Positions 27,822 through 38,960 of a stretch of DNA of 64,000 nt are shown here, piece by piece. The notes beneath the pieces were generated by a model. It searched no databases, was not told the DNA's origin, and saw nothing but the letters and a program-made list of their open reading frames with translations. Each line of letters begins with the position of its first letter. Position 1 is the stretch's first letter. The position numbers were made by a program, and so were the translations under genes. Origin of the DNA: Dermacentor variabilis (lineage: Eukaryota; Arthropoda; Arachnida; Ixodida; Ixodidae). The stretch is from positions 71,985,139 to 72,049,138 of the forward strand of contig NC_134577.1 of NCBI RefSeq assembly GCF_050947875.1. The letters run 5' to 3'.

Positions 27822-28052
27822 GAAACTTGAATTGTATTGTGGGGCTACGTGCTAAAACCACAATCGGATTATGAGGCAGGCCATAGTGGGGGACGCCTGT
27901 TTAATTTTGACGCCGTGATGTTCTTAACGTGTCCCAAAATCTAAGTGAACACGTGTTTTCTATTTCGCCCCCGTCGAACTGCGGCTGCCGCGCTTGAGAT
28001 CAAATCCGCAACCTCTAGCAATGCTATAGCCGCAAAGCTACCGCGGAGGGCA
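27822..28052 (-). mobile_element. Ruka-type SINE, minus strand, with 9-bp target-site duplication
   Basis: Read on the minus strand it has the tRNA-like head (ACCGCGGTAGCTTTGCGGCT at the right end), the CGGGGGCGAAATAG segment, the AACGTGTCCCAAAATC..AAGTGAACACG region and the 3' end ATAATCCGATTGTGGTTTTA followed by an A-rich tail. CAGAAGTAT is present on both sides (27,813-27,821 and 28,053-28,061), a 9-bp target-site duplication that fixes the element ends. Box B is altered (GATTTGATCTC), so it is not expected to be transcribed. Confidence 0.8.
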
Positions 28053-28061
28053 CAGAAGTAT

Positions 28062-31000
28062 TGATGTTATGGTCGACAGCTTCCGTAGTGTCGCCTGTAC
28101 CCTGCGGTGTGCTTTAATTAATGCGGCTCTGCTTCCGCGCGCTGCGTAGTTTGTCCACGTGACACATTTGCATGGTGTTTCTTTTTCAGAAATAGCAGAA
28201 ACATACTGTACCGAACCTTGAACTTAAGCTCATCCAGCTTCCCGTAACCGCTGTCGTATAGTAGTAGTAGCGTTTCCTTGACTTCTCACGTATCCTTCCC
28301 TCCCCCCCCCCTTCCCGGTATGGGAATTGCCTCTTCTTCCTCCTCTCTACAGTTCTATCTACGTCGCCTCTGGACTCGCACGTTGGTAGAAAGGTAAGAT
28401 TGCAGTTTCTGCAATGCTTCTGATGGGAGTCACGGATAATTACAGCTGTCAAGCGGCTAAAGTGGCTACGTCCAGGAAACTCAAGAGGGCATTTTGCACA
28501 TTCGAAGCGGTCCGGTAAAAACGACTTTCTTGCGTCGCCTTTCCTCTCTGACTCGCCCTTGTTATATACACACGCTCTGAACCACCTCCTGACGCGGTGT
28601 TCCGGAGATCAGCAGCGACAGCAGCAGCAGCAGCAGTGGGAAAGTCGAAGGAAGAGGCAAAGAAAGCTTCGCTTTAAAAAGACATTCAGCAGAATTCATC
28701 TCATGATGAATATCCACGTTAATGCGATTAGAAGTCAAGCAATGTAGGGACACACTGTATTGCCGCGGTCGAAACACGTAATATAGGAGTTCTGTATTTG
28801 CAGCCCTGGCTGCTCTTTCGCGCTTCCCTCTGGACACGCCACGCCTTCTAGTGGTGCCGTCATAAAGTACGCGCGAAGGAATTCGCGTGGCCTCTGACAT
28901 TGCGTGGCATCCAAAATTGCACCAACGGCGCAGCAGTGCCTGTGAGCCAAGTATACTTCAGCCGGGCCCCTTTGTCAAACCTGCCACTCGACATGCTGCA
29001 GTATCCAGTGACGTGCCCACGCATTCCCTGCGTGGCCTCAGAAATGGGTTCCGCGCCGGTGCGTGCGAACCTTTAGAAATAATCCTTCCCGTTCCTCGGG
29101 GCCATTTGTGGCGTTGATTGGGGAAACCGTGTAGTCGGGGTCAATTCTGCACAGCACAAGAAAAACTCTGAAATATCTTTTCTTTTTCATTGAAAAGCGC
29201 CATGAAAGACGTTAGACCCACATTTAAATAGTGCGCAAACTTCGGAATTCGGTCATATTTTTGAGACTTCGCTGCCTTCGGGAACAGCGCATATTACAGC
29301 GAGGCTGTTTGTGGCTATATCGGGTTCCGTGCATTTTTCGTGTCCGTCAACGAATCTGTGTGAGCTAAAACTATCGTCATCAGCAATGGCTCGTGCCACT
29401 GCTCGCACATTCGTCGTTGTCGTCTTCTTTCACAGCAAACTCCGCTGCCGCTCATCATGCCAGCGTTCCCCATACTGCACCTTCCTCTGCGAAGGCGCTG
29501 ATGGCACTGGCCCACTGCAAGTCGGTGCAGTGAGTTTGCTCTCAAACTCTTTGCCTCAATATATCGCGAAATGAAAGCATGAATGTATTTAACGAACGCA
29601 TAACACGAATGGACGCGGATGTATAGATATAAATGTGTGTGCCTACCTTTTGTTAGTGTGACCGCCGATCACGGCAATAAATGTGCACATACCCTTGTTC
29701 AAAGTTATTTGTCACCCATTTGTCGTATGATAAACAGCTTCACTATTATTCCACCTTCACAGAATGGAATGGCTCACGATTTGTTTTTCGCTAGGCAGAG
29801 ACAAACACACCCTTGAGAGAGTGGTCCAAGTATCCTATGATTGGTTGATGCGCATAAAATGAAAGCGGTGGCGGTAAACCTTGATGAACGGCTGTGTAAT
29901 GGATGGAAGCGGCGTTGCAGCCAATAGCTAAGCCGACAGTCATGTGGAAGGTGACAATATATTATCATCCTGGCTAATGATCCATAACCTCACATGCTTA
30001 CGCAAATTCAGTTTCATATAGGGCAAAGGTGTGCCTCTTGCTTAGTCGAAACGAACGGAAGTTCACGTTTCTGCATGCCCGAGCGTAAGAAAATCTTTGT
30101 CTTCTCGTGTGCGAATAGGAAAATTAACCAGGTAGGTCCCAAATTCATTTTAGTTCCAAGCATAAACACAAATGACGTTAAATGTACAGATGACAATGGC
30201 CGTCCAGATAATGTATAAGTTGCTAATAAAAACATGGCAAGGACAGGCAGATTATATTTCTACGAAGCCATTTTTATTACATCATCATCGTCTTCTTTAC
30301 CACATCAATTACCCTTTGCTCCTCTTTAACACTGCATCATTTGCTTTATTGGCAGGCAAAGAGCTGTGGTCATTCGGCTAACCCCCTCCCCCCCATCTCT
30401 CCCTCTCAATAAAGATCTCTCTCCATTTCGATATGCGTCAGTACACCTGTTGTCTGGTTTCACGTCTGAGTATGCTTTCTTTCTCTTCCGCCCTGTTTTC
30501 AAACTCTTCGTTATTCATACTTTTCTTCTTAATCGCATCGTTGCTTCACCAGCTTCATATTGTCTTTACGCCTTACCGGGCTATAGTTTTCTTTTACATT
30601 CTTTCTTTCCAATCAGCGGCAGTGAACGCAGCTCCCACGTGCTGTTAATTACGAGCCCTTTCTTGCACTTCTTTCTCGCCCGCTCCGTTCACATGTTGCT
30701 TCATCAGACGGGAACCTAATTACTTCATAACAACCAGTATTTCATTTGCGCGTTTTTGCTCAATCTTTGTCTCTCTTACTGCAGAGTAGCGGATAGTGCT
30801 TTTTGCTCTTTCCTGGTAATTACTATGGTGAGGGTGCTTCAGTTGTGATTCTTGGCTCCTCAGTGTTTGACTAGTTGTGGCTTTGTGTAATTCTCTGCTC
30901 TTTTGGTTTTCCTTGTGTAACTAGAATATTTCTTTGTTTGGTTTCATATTTTACTGCACCTCAGTGGTTGAGTACTTCAATTACGACAAGTTGAACTTAC

Positions 31001-32015
31001 CAAGAGAAGTAGCAAATTCTCTGTGAATGTTTACTTTAGAAAATTGCAAATATAAAGGACTTCCTAACTAAATGAAAGGGCAGCGTTAATGATATATGCG
31101 TTCAATAGAAATAAAAGAAAGCCGATATGTTCCCAACTGCCCTAACAATATTGTATAATTTTCTGTCATATTTACATACCTGAAGAAACCCTTACTGCCC
31201 TAGGCTATAACATCATGAAAATTAGCGAGGCAGGGAGGAGTTATCAGACGTCACAGGTGAAACCCACACTATTTGAAAGTATTCCCATTTCTCGGCTGTC
31301 ATGTGCCAATATACAAGTTGTGCCATTAATCAGACAAGTCCAGTCGTGAGGGCCTTGCATGGCATGCGGCAAAAAGAATGATCGCTTTCCCGCTTGTGTT
31401 GCATATTTATTATCGGCATACTGTGTCGCTGCCGTCCTTCTTTTTTACAAGTAGTCAGAATTCTGAAAAAAGAGATTGTAATGTTTTTTTTTGTGTCATT
31501 CGTAAGTTAACCAAACTCTGTAGCTATAAAGGAAAGCACGATGGCTGTTCTCTGTACGTTATCTGTCAGTTCATTTTACATGCATGCAGGGCCACTTCCT
31601 TTTGTAGTATATGTTCGCGCGTTGCTTATCAGACTAGCATCCAGAACTTTTCTGCAGCCTTTGTTAGACATTCTGAGTTAAAATTGTGCTCTGATACCAT
31701 TACAATGTGCGTTCACCCCACCTCCCTATGCCCGTGTTCAGTCACTGCATTTCAGTGTTACAAGTTAACTAGTGTGCGAAAAATGGCACTCATGACATAT
31801 TTTGACTGGTGCAGTTAATTGTGGCCGTTGAAACAATAGAGCGCGTTTGAGCCGCAAACTACAAAAGTTAACCTATCGTTTCAAAGAATATGATGTTTCT
31901 TTTAGCGACATGAAGCAGTCAAATAGAGTACTGAAGAATTCAGTTTTCTCTCGTACTTCAAACGTTGACATATCTGTGGGCTGGATCACAATGTGACGGC
32001 CTCGAGTACATCATC
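28062..32015. other. No firm gene; low-confidence patches only
   Basis: Four kilobases of mixed sequence. At 28,338-28,396 a strong pyrimidine tract ending in ACAG, 41 bases, and AAAG-GTAAGA look like a micro-exon but give only 13 codons. At 28,618-28,637 there is a short (CAG)n. At 30,400-30,425 CTCTCAATAAAGATCTCTCT resembles 3' ends of tick LINE transcripts, but no coding region precedes it. Frames at 28,887-29,117 and 29,311-29,574 carry no known motif. Confidence 0.35.
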
Positions 32016-32027
32016 ATGTGCATTTGG
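32016..32027 (+). repeat. Left target-site duplication of the SINE
   Basis: ATGTGCATTTGG, repeated exactly at 32,268-32,279 on the other side of the SINE. Confidence 0.9.
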
Positions 32028-32267
32028 TACCCGCCGTGGTTGCTCAGTGGCTATGGTGTTGGGCTGCTGAGCACAAGGTCGCGGGATCAAATCCCGGCCA
32101 CGGCGGCCGCATTTCGATGGGGGCGAAATGCGAAAACACCCGTGTACTTAGATTTAGGTGCACGTTAAAGAACCCCAGGTGGTCGAAATTTCCGGAGTCC
32201 TCCACTACGGCGTGCCTCATAATCAGAAAGTGGTTTTGGCACGTAAAACACCACAATTTAATTTTTA
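32028..32267 (+). mobile_element. Ruka-type tRNA-derived SINE, complete, with 12-bp target-site duplication
   Basis: The 240-bp element starts with a tRNA-like head holding box A (TTGCTCAGTGG, one change from TGGCTCAGTGG) and box B (GGATCAAATCC). It continues with GCGGCCGCATTTCGATGGGG, the TTTAGGTGCACGTTAAAGAA block, CCCCAGGTGGTCGAAATTTC and the conserved 3' end GCCTCATAATCAGAAAGTGG, TTTTGGCACGTAAAACACC. A short A/T-rich tail follows. Perfect 12-bp copies of ATGTGCATTTGG flank it, which shows LINE-driven insertion and moderate age. RNA polymerase III would read it from the head. The same family is known in Rhipicephalus as Ruka. Confidence 0.93.
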
Positions 32268-32279
32268 ATGTGCATTTGG
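32268..32279 (+). repeat. Right target-site duplication of the SINE
   Basis: Exact second copy of ATGTGCATTTGG, pairing with 32,016-32,027. Confidence 0.9.
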
Positions 32280-33218
32280 AAACCGCAAATGTTCGAGATG
32301 TACTCGTGTTCCTCGATGGTATGATACTGGATAACGTTGGCTGTTCGCGGTTTCCGACGACGACGAAGAATTCACGCACGCGGCAATTACTTCGCACGCG
32401 TAACTGAGCTCTTTGATCGAGCATCCTCAAATACTGGACCCCTCTTGCTGACAACCAATGGCTTTCAGGGACGCGTGACGCCCGTTCCGTAAACACAAAT
32501 TTTCGCTTGCTGTGCCACTGCGTTGTCGACTACGTCTCACGTTATGCAAAAAAAAAAGGGGGGGGGGAACGCAAACATAACATGAGAGGGTGGGGATGCA
32601 AAGTCGATTGAGTCTCACGCACTCAATTTAAGGCCGCACCCAAATTCCGTCGTTACGTCTGCATCCATCATTATTTGCACTCGCCTGGACAAATGTTTCC
32701 GCGTCCCCTATTTGCGCTTTCGTACCAGGCGATATCGGAGTTTGCTCGAGTTGAACGTAGAACTTGCAAAGAACCGCTAAAAACAACATTCCCGGGTGGA
32801 ATCTCTGCTCTGACGCCGAGGGCGGGGTTTGTTGTCGGTACCAATTCCCTCTCGCTTTGAATCGCCGGGCAGGGATGCCCACTTTCGGAGTAAATCAGGA
32901 GATTACTTCGTTAGCAAATTCTCTCACTTCAATCTTCGCAAAGAGCATCAACAAGTGAAGTCCAGACGGGTCGTAACCCTTCTCGTTCTTCAAACCCAAA
33001 TATATGTAGGCACAAGGGGTTTAAGCTGCTGGAGAAGCCTGAGCCTTTGCTTAAGTGAACCCTAAATCAAAGAATAACACGTGTCGGTACTGCTGCTTTA
33101 TCGTATTATCATTCGGTTCGAAGTTTTCTTTTTCTCAGAGAAAAAAATAAGTGGTGCATTATCAGATGTTGCAGTTAAGGCTGAGCCGAAATTTTGTATG
33201 GTAATTTTATATTCCCAG

Positions 33219-33367
33219 GCGCCATCAGTGAAAACTGCAGCAGAAGCGTTAGTGTAGAAGAAACCACAAGCAGGGGCAAAGAAATAATTATTATAGAGGA
33301 CTCGGTCAACGACACACTAGAAGGCACAGCAATTAGTCGAATGTTGGAAAGAACATTCAGGAAATAG
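33219..33367 (+). CDS. Candidate terminal coding exon of a host gene, product unknown
   Basis: ATTTTATATTCCCAG is a good acceptor tract. The 149 bases after it read, after two bases that finish a codon, AISENCSRSVSVEETTSRGK, IIIIEDSVNDTLEGT and SRMLERTFRK, then TAG at 33,365-33,367. Composition (Ser/Glu/Thr rich, no low-complexity) looks like a real cytoplasmic tail. A polyadenylation signal AATAAA lies about 145 bases on, at 33,512-33,517. The entry phase matches the exit phase of the candidate exon at 26,270-26,377. A minus-strand open frame overlaps (33,175-33,474) but has no motif. I do not recognise the protein. Based on splice signals, frame and polyA signal only. Confidence 0.35.
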
Positions 33368-33511
33368 TTTTTTTTTCTCGGCCTGCAAAATTTTTTTTTG
33401 CATAAGGGCGAAGTTACTCTGAACCTATTGTATTTTGGTAAATTAACAGCTGCAAACGTCATTTTCAACGCCAAAGGCGCAGCGTCCTACTGTGTTTTGG
33501 TTGTCAGGCAT

Positions 33512-33517
33512 AATAAA
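33512..33517 (+). promoter_or_regulatory. Possible polyadenylation signal AATAAA
   Basis: AATAAA about 145 bases after the stop of the candidate terminal exon. The hexamer is common by chance in AT-rich DNA; its value lies only in its position. Confidence 0.25.
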
Positions 33518-34398
33518 AAAGGCATTGATATAATGACATGAATATTAGAGAAATATGGCTCCAACAACGAGGAATTCTGCTTACTCAAATCACTCGCGCC
33601 TTCGCAAAATGAAACTGCGGAAGCAATTGCCAGTGGGACTAGGTATTATTTAGTATATGCCAGCTCCATTACTAACCAATCGTAATAGTGCACTTAATTT
33701 CATTTCCTTGTTTTCGCTCTAAAAGAATATACGCACTCTGGTTTCTATCAAAACTCAAAAGTACCTGTAGACTCCGTACGTAGAGAAAATAAATATTTAC
33801 TCCTTATTTCTCTCTCAAGCGTACAAAGTGAGCAGTTATCTAACATAATGTAATCACTGAATAATGCTCTCATCCTTCGAGTTCTAAATTACATATATTT
33901 GGCAGTCTTTATGTTTCTTGCAGGTAATGAAAATGGCCGACTATGTCAGTGTGCGTGCTAGATAAACATAAAGCTCGCGATCTGTCGTGTTCTATAACTG
34001 ATAGAAGAAACTATGGGTCCCCTCCTTAAGTATGACAGGCGCTAACATTGGAGACAGTATTTCAATTGCGGAACCGCAATAATGGCTCGGCCAGGTACGG
34101 TAAAACCTCTTTAATACCTAGCAACCTAATAAGTAATTACTGGTTATGTATAGTCGTGATGAATCCCGCATTCTGCCGCCATTGAACTTAATGTATTTGC
34201 TGACCACTTAAGCCATCGTCATTTATCGCATGGCAAACAGTTTGTGCTTGGCATTTACTTCATGTTTCGGCGCCCACAATGTCATGCGGACAAAGCATGG
34301 ATATTGAAATTACGGCACATAGTACCTTCACAGACTGCAGTCGCCACCACTAGTGGCATCAAAACTTGGGTGGCGTGATATGTTTCTTTCTCCCGTAG

Positions 34399-34590
34399 CT
34401 TCTGGCGCTTCCATGTCGTCCATCACGAGACGACGTAGAAGTGCATGATGGCCCTTACGTATCCTACGCTCCCCATGCATTGACAGTCATGAGGGCGTTC
34501 GAAGAAAAGTGGGGCCTGATGGAGAAACTCACTCACGGCCTTGATGAGTTTGAGGATACCGTCATTAGTACTAGGCTGCCAAGGCGGCAA
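34399..34590 (+). CDS. Candidate internal exon (64 codons, phase 0-0), product unknown
   Basis: GTTTCTTTCTCCCGTAG is a strong pyrimidine-rich acceptor. The 192 bases following are exactly 64 codons with no stop: LLALPCRPSRDDVEVHDGPY, VSYAPHALTVMRAFEEKWGL, then MEKLTHGLDEFEDTVI and STRLPRRQ, followed by GTAAAA, a fair donor. GC content is higher than in flanking DNA, and the peptide looks globular (mixed charged and aromatic residues, likely helical in the FEEKWGLMEKL part). The opposite strand is also open here, which weakens the case. I do not recognise the family. It could be an exon of a second plus-strand gene downstream of the one ending at 33,367. Confidence 0.33.
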
Positions 34591-34864
34591 GTAAAAATCG
34601 CACATTCTTTTTTTTTTTTTTTGCTGCCTGCTCGCAATTAAAACTTGTCTCCATGTGTGTTCGAGTGAGAATCCGGACGTAGATCTTTTGCGGCCGGTAT
34701 GTCTGTTTCTGCTCGTCTGGCATTGCCGGTTAGATAGTACATCGCTTAGTGTTCACCTTATCGACGTTCCCCCACCCAACTACGTACTAATGAGGTTTCA
34801 CTTTACTACATAGGAATGCCAAAGATTCTTCCAAGACAGCGACAATAGTGTTTGTTTTTCTTAG

Positions 34865-35152
34865 CAAATGTAAGAATACTTTTTGAAATCTGGGAAAGTG
34901 CTACAGCACTGGCAGGCAGGGAGAATGGGAAGGCATATACGCTACGGTTCGCTATGCTGTTCTGTCTCCCGATTGTCTATGCCTACCTGAGCTGCAACGC
35001 TTTCCAAGTTTGTTACCAACGTGCCCAACACACAGCTGTTATAGTCTCAAAACTCATTTATAACAATGAAGTGCTTTCACTTAGTTATCTCACGAAGTTG
35101 CAAGAAAGATTCCGTGTTGAAGATGCAGCTGCATACCTGCCTGTCAGAAAAG
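34865..35152 (+). CDS. Candidate internal exon with a membrane segment, product unknown
   Basis: TGTTTGTTTTTCTTAG precedes 288 open bases that end in AAAAG before GTCTTG. The frame gives NVRILFEIWESATALAGREN, then a hydrophobic run TLRFAMLFCLPIVYAYLSC that could cross a membrane, then a polar segment (QHTAVIVSKLIYNNEVLSLS, YLTKLQERFRVEDAAAYLPV). Length is a multiple of three (phase 1-1), so it does not join the phase-0 exit of 34,399-34,590 directly. A chemoreceptor-like or transporter-like membrane protein is imaginable, but nothing in the sequence proves it. Confidence 0.25.
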
Positions 35153-35878
35153 GTCTTGAGATAAGCTTTTTTTTTCTTTTTTTTCTTTTTCTTTGCTGCG
35201 CGATACTCCGCGAAGCGTACACACCTCTCATTCTAAGTGGCCCATTTTACTTCACTTTCTCCCATTATTCATTCCTCCGTCGCCCTCAGTTACCGTGTTT
35301 TTCTTGTTCTCCTGAGTCCTAACCTGCCCATTTTATCTCAAAGCACTCGCACCGAAGAAAGCGTCTGTAGGACAGAGCTTTTCGTGCTATCCTCAACTAC
35401 TGCGTACCGCACCTATGTAGCCGCGGGGCTTACTCGGTTATCTCAAAAAATTCTACAAAACATCGAAAATCTTATGGTTTAGTCAAAAACTACTGTCCTT
35501 GCAAGCATATGTCCTGATGTCTATTGTGTGCCTTGTCTGCATATTTAGGCTTATGCTGCAATAATTATGAGCGAACGAGCTTGATGAAACCATGGTCATT
35601 TGAATACAAGCCGGCATAAAAAACATACCGGCCTTTCTTTTTACTATTCTTCTTCCGTTATGTGCGCATACAATTGAGGTGTTATACAATACAATGTATG
35701 ATTCTTGCAATGGGTGCGGAGCTAACTCTAAAGTTCTAAAGAGGCAGTAGGTGGTAAAGTTGTTAGTGTAGTTTAGTTGTTCAAAAGAACTAAGAACTAA
35801 ACAGCACCCCCACCCAAATTTCCTTTTTCTTTCGCCCTTGCTTTTTTTTGAACAATTTCACTTTCGTTTATTCTTCAG

Positions 35879-35918
35879 ACAGCTTTATTCGCTTCCTCCG
35901 TTATTGAGGGAGGAGAGG
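35879..35918 (+). CDS. Weak candidate 40-base micro-exon
   Basis: CTTTCGTTTATTCTTCAG followed by 40 open bases and GGTAAGC. In phase 0 it reads TALFASSVIEGGE and would accept the phase-0 end of the candidate exon at 34,399-34,590. Very short, so evidence is thin. Confidence 0.15.
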
Positions 35919-36451
35919 GTAAGCTTTGCCAACATAAAATTGCGACTAAGCAATGCGGCTGCTTACCTGAAAAAGACCAGTACCCTTATCGAAACGTCGG
36001 CTGCGGCGACATTCCTTGTTCTGCAACTTTTGCTCATTTCAAGCAGCCATCTTCATGTGAACCGTACCAAGTTGTAAAAGGCAACCTACATTGTTTACCG
36101 AAGTTCTTCTGAGTGTTTTTTGTAAGAAGAGAACGCAACTTAGGCATAAAGTTGGAAATTTAGAATGCCAAATGCCAACATACTCTGGTAGGTATTTAGC
36201 TGCAGTCGCATGGGGTGGGTGGCTTCGCCTGTAGTTTATTTGCACAATGTCGCTGGTGCAATCAAGGCGTAGTATGTGTCTACGGTCCTGGGCAGCAAAA
36301 TTCCAGGCTTAGTTACTTTATGTTGATGGGATACACATAATGGCAGGCAAAAGTTGAAGCATGTAGAAAACAGCCAACTGTTTGAATAGTATTAGGCGCA
36401 CCTATTCGCGCACTTATCCTACCATCTTAAGATGTGATTACCATATTATTG

Positions 36452-36552
<101 letters not shown>

Positions 36553-36582
36553 AATATGGAGTGTAAGCCAGCGCCAGTGTGC

Positions 36583-36645
36583 TAAATTTATGGGCATCCT
36601 AAAGAACCCCAGGTGTTCAAAATTATTCGGGAACCTTACCCTGCG
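36583..36645 (+). mobile_element. Ruka-type SINE middle fragment
   Basis: TTATGGGCATCCTAAAGAAC, CCCAGGTGTTCAAAATTATT and CGGGAACCTTACCCTGCG match the GGTGCACGTTAAAGAACCCC.., AGGTGGTCGAAATTTCCGGA part of the SINE. Head and 3' end are absent. It lies 30 bases from the AAT array. Confidence 0.6.
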
Positions 36646-38279
36646 AAATCTCTCATTGTTCCAGTGTCACTCTAGGACATTCAACCCAACAAAGAGGTGT
36701 GAATGCGGACGAGATCCTGGTGATCAGCATACGTTCCGATGGTCGTTACTGCAATTTGCTGTTACTGCCGGCATACCAAACACATTTGGAACATTGTTCT
36801 CGACAAGCGCAACTGACAAGTCCACAATCATAAAAAGCAAGCAGCGTTACGTCTTCCGGCCAGTCATAACGCAAGTACATGCAGTAACTTAGCTCTATGC
36901 GAGTTGGTCGAGTACTCCGAAAAATAGCAAAATTTCATACTTTGAAACTGCACTGGATATTCCGAAATTCCAACACGTGAGATCGGAGTTTTTTCTGCGA
37001 GAACTCGAAACAAAATGCGCTGGCTAAGATTCATCTTGAAAAGTTTTGGGATAAAACAGCGCTCAACACGCGGGACAGTACGCCTTTTGTTCTCTGTCAC
37101 GTGTTTAACGCTGTTTGCCCCCTTTGTCTTTATAAACTAGGTCACCTAGTCGCCTTATCTCTTTAAAGGGAGATACATTGTTTACTACAGAAGTTTAAGC
37201 TAGCTAGAGTAAGCAAATGAAAAAATGACCAGCTTTTAAAAGACTACTGCTCAAAGAATTTTTAGAGACAATTATGTGCTTGCTCATATTCATTCAGACT
37301 ACCTTCTGAGCTTGAAGAACAACGCGCACCCGTATTCGGAACCCTGATAGGTTGCATAATGTATGAGTTAAATTTACCGTTCCCTATTTCATGTACGAAG
37401 CCTGTTGAGTCATTCATAATTGCTACTTACGCCACTGTAAGGTGCCACAAAAACCCACTTTGACACATCTCTTCGCACCAAGTTTAGTTTTGTAGGCTCT
37501 TGTGGCTGTCGTTCGTTCATTGGCACAACTAAAGACATTCATTTCCCAATAAACTATGACGCGCGTTTTCATAAAAGATAGGAGAGGTGGTGACAATTTC
37601 AGGGATTTGATATTTACCGAGTCAAAAACGTGAGCTAATTATCGGCTGCAGGTAATACATTAGCGAACTTTGAGTCTATTAAATAGCCGTCGGAAATTAC
37701 TGTGTTTATTTACACGTTATCTGCAGTAGCCTCGTTTAGCAAGCATCAGGGATATATTTTCTTGATTCTGTTTGACTTCGCATTTCAACAATTGAAGTTT
37801 GATTACTGACTGTGTATTGCATTGTTCTAGTTAGATATTGTTGGCTCTATGTTCCGTAAATATTACACTTTAGCGTCTACTGTATTAGGAAAAATCGGTT
37901 TGTTATTTTCTGAGGCCGCTCATGTACTGTCGCGGTCAATATGAGTTGGGACACGAGCGTACACCCGTCAGTTCTTTCAGTAACAACAATGACATGCGCC
38001 ATTTTTTTCTTGCAATTAGGGTGCTACCTGTAATGGGAGCGCTGTTCAGCCATTCTTTTTAATTCGTAGGCACTGCTACGCTGCAATAAGGGCACAGTAT
38101 GAAAGCATCACAGTGCCTACACACAAAAAGAAAAACAGATTCTAGTGTTGCAAATCATATTGAGAGCGATAGCACGTCCTGCTCGTTAATGTGTAATTTG
38201 TGCATTGAACGCCAAGGTGGTGTTATAGGCCTAGTCAGGTGACTATATACCCAGTTGAAGATGACAGCAGAGGTTGCCT
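36646..38279. other. No gene recognised
   Basis: AT-rich DNA, short frames only, no motif on either strand. Confidence 0.45.
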
Positions 38280-38960
38280 TCAGTACTACAGAAATTTCTG
38301 TTGTACAACAGGATTTTTCTGCAGTAACTACAGATTCCTGATGGAGCGACAGACTTTTCTGATGTACAACAGACATTTCATGTTGTAACTACAGAAATAC
38401 ACTCTGTCGTATGTGTGTCGCTACAACAGAAAGCTGGTGCTCTACAACAGATTTTTGTAGTACTACAGAAAAATTTGTCATCACAACTGGCACCCTGTTG
38501 TCCCAACAGAAATGTTCCTGAAGTAACCGGACAAACTTCTGTGGTTCTACAGAGAGCTGTTGAAAAACTACAGAAACCTATTGTGGCAACAGGACCCCAA
38601 TTGTCACAACAGAAGTGTTCCTGAAATAATGCGACCAACTTTTGTTGTACTACAGAAAAATGTTGTACGACAAAACCTATCGCTGCAACAGGCCCCCAAT
38701 TGTCATAACAGAAGGGCTCCTGAAGTAATGCGATTAACTTCTGTTGTACTACAGAAAAATGTTGTTGAACGACAGAAACATCTCGTTGTAACAGACCCCC
38801 AATTGTCATAACAGAAGTGTTCCTGAAGTAACGCGACAAGCTTCTGTTGTATTACAGAGAACTGTTGTACGACAGAAACCTATCGTCGCAACATGTACCC
38901 AATGATGACAACAGAAATGCACTGAAATTATGCGATGCGACAAGCTTCTGTAGCGTCATA
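38280..38960. repeat. Minisatellite, ~100-bp units with internal CTACAACAGAAA sub-repeats
   Basis: The landmark CCCAATTGTCA (or close variant) recurs at 38,493, 38,596, 38,695, 38,798 and 38,898, so the unit is 99-103 bp with at least five copies. Each unit carries AACAGAAGTGTTCCTGAAGT, TTCTGTTGTACTACAGAA (self-complementary at 16 of 18 positions) and TGTTGTACGACAGAAACC, all built on a CTACAACAGAAA word that also fills the flanks from about 38,280. A 153-codon minus-strand frame (38,378-38,839) shows FSVVQQKLIALLQEPFCYDN-type repeats, but unit lengths are not all multiples of three, so coding is unlikely. Confidence 0.85.

Noticed and set aside
28338..28396. Micro-exon with strong acceptor and donor
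   Set aside because: Only 41 bases, no compatible neighbour with a consistent phase, and the pyrimidine tract is part of a longer C/T-rich run.
30360..30430. LINE 3' end with AATAAAG
   Set aside because: The word looks like LINE transcript ends, but no LINE coding or untranslated region could be recognised upstream.
35483..36245. Minus-strand frames near 35.5-36.2 kb
   Set aside because: Short, no motif, AT-rich; nothing separates them from chance.
38378..38839. 153-codon minus-strand open frame with 33-residue repeats
   Set aside because: Lies wholly within the minisatellite; unit lengths of 99, 100 and 103 bases do not keep frame, so the repeat peptide is a by-product.
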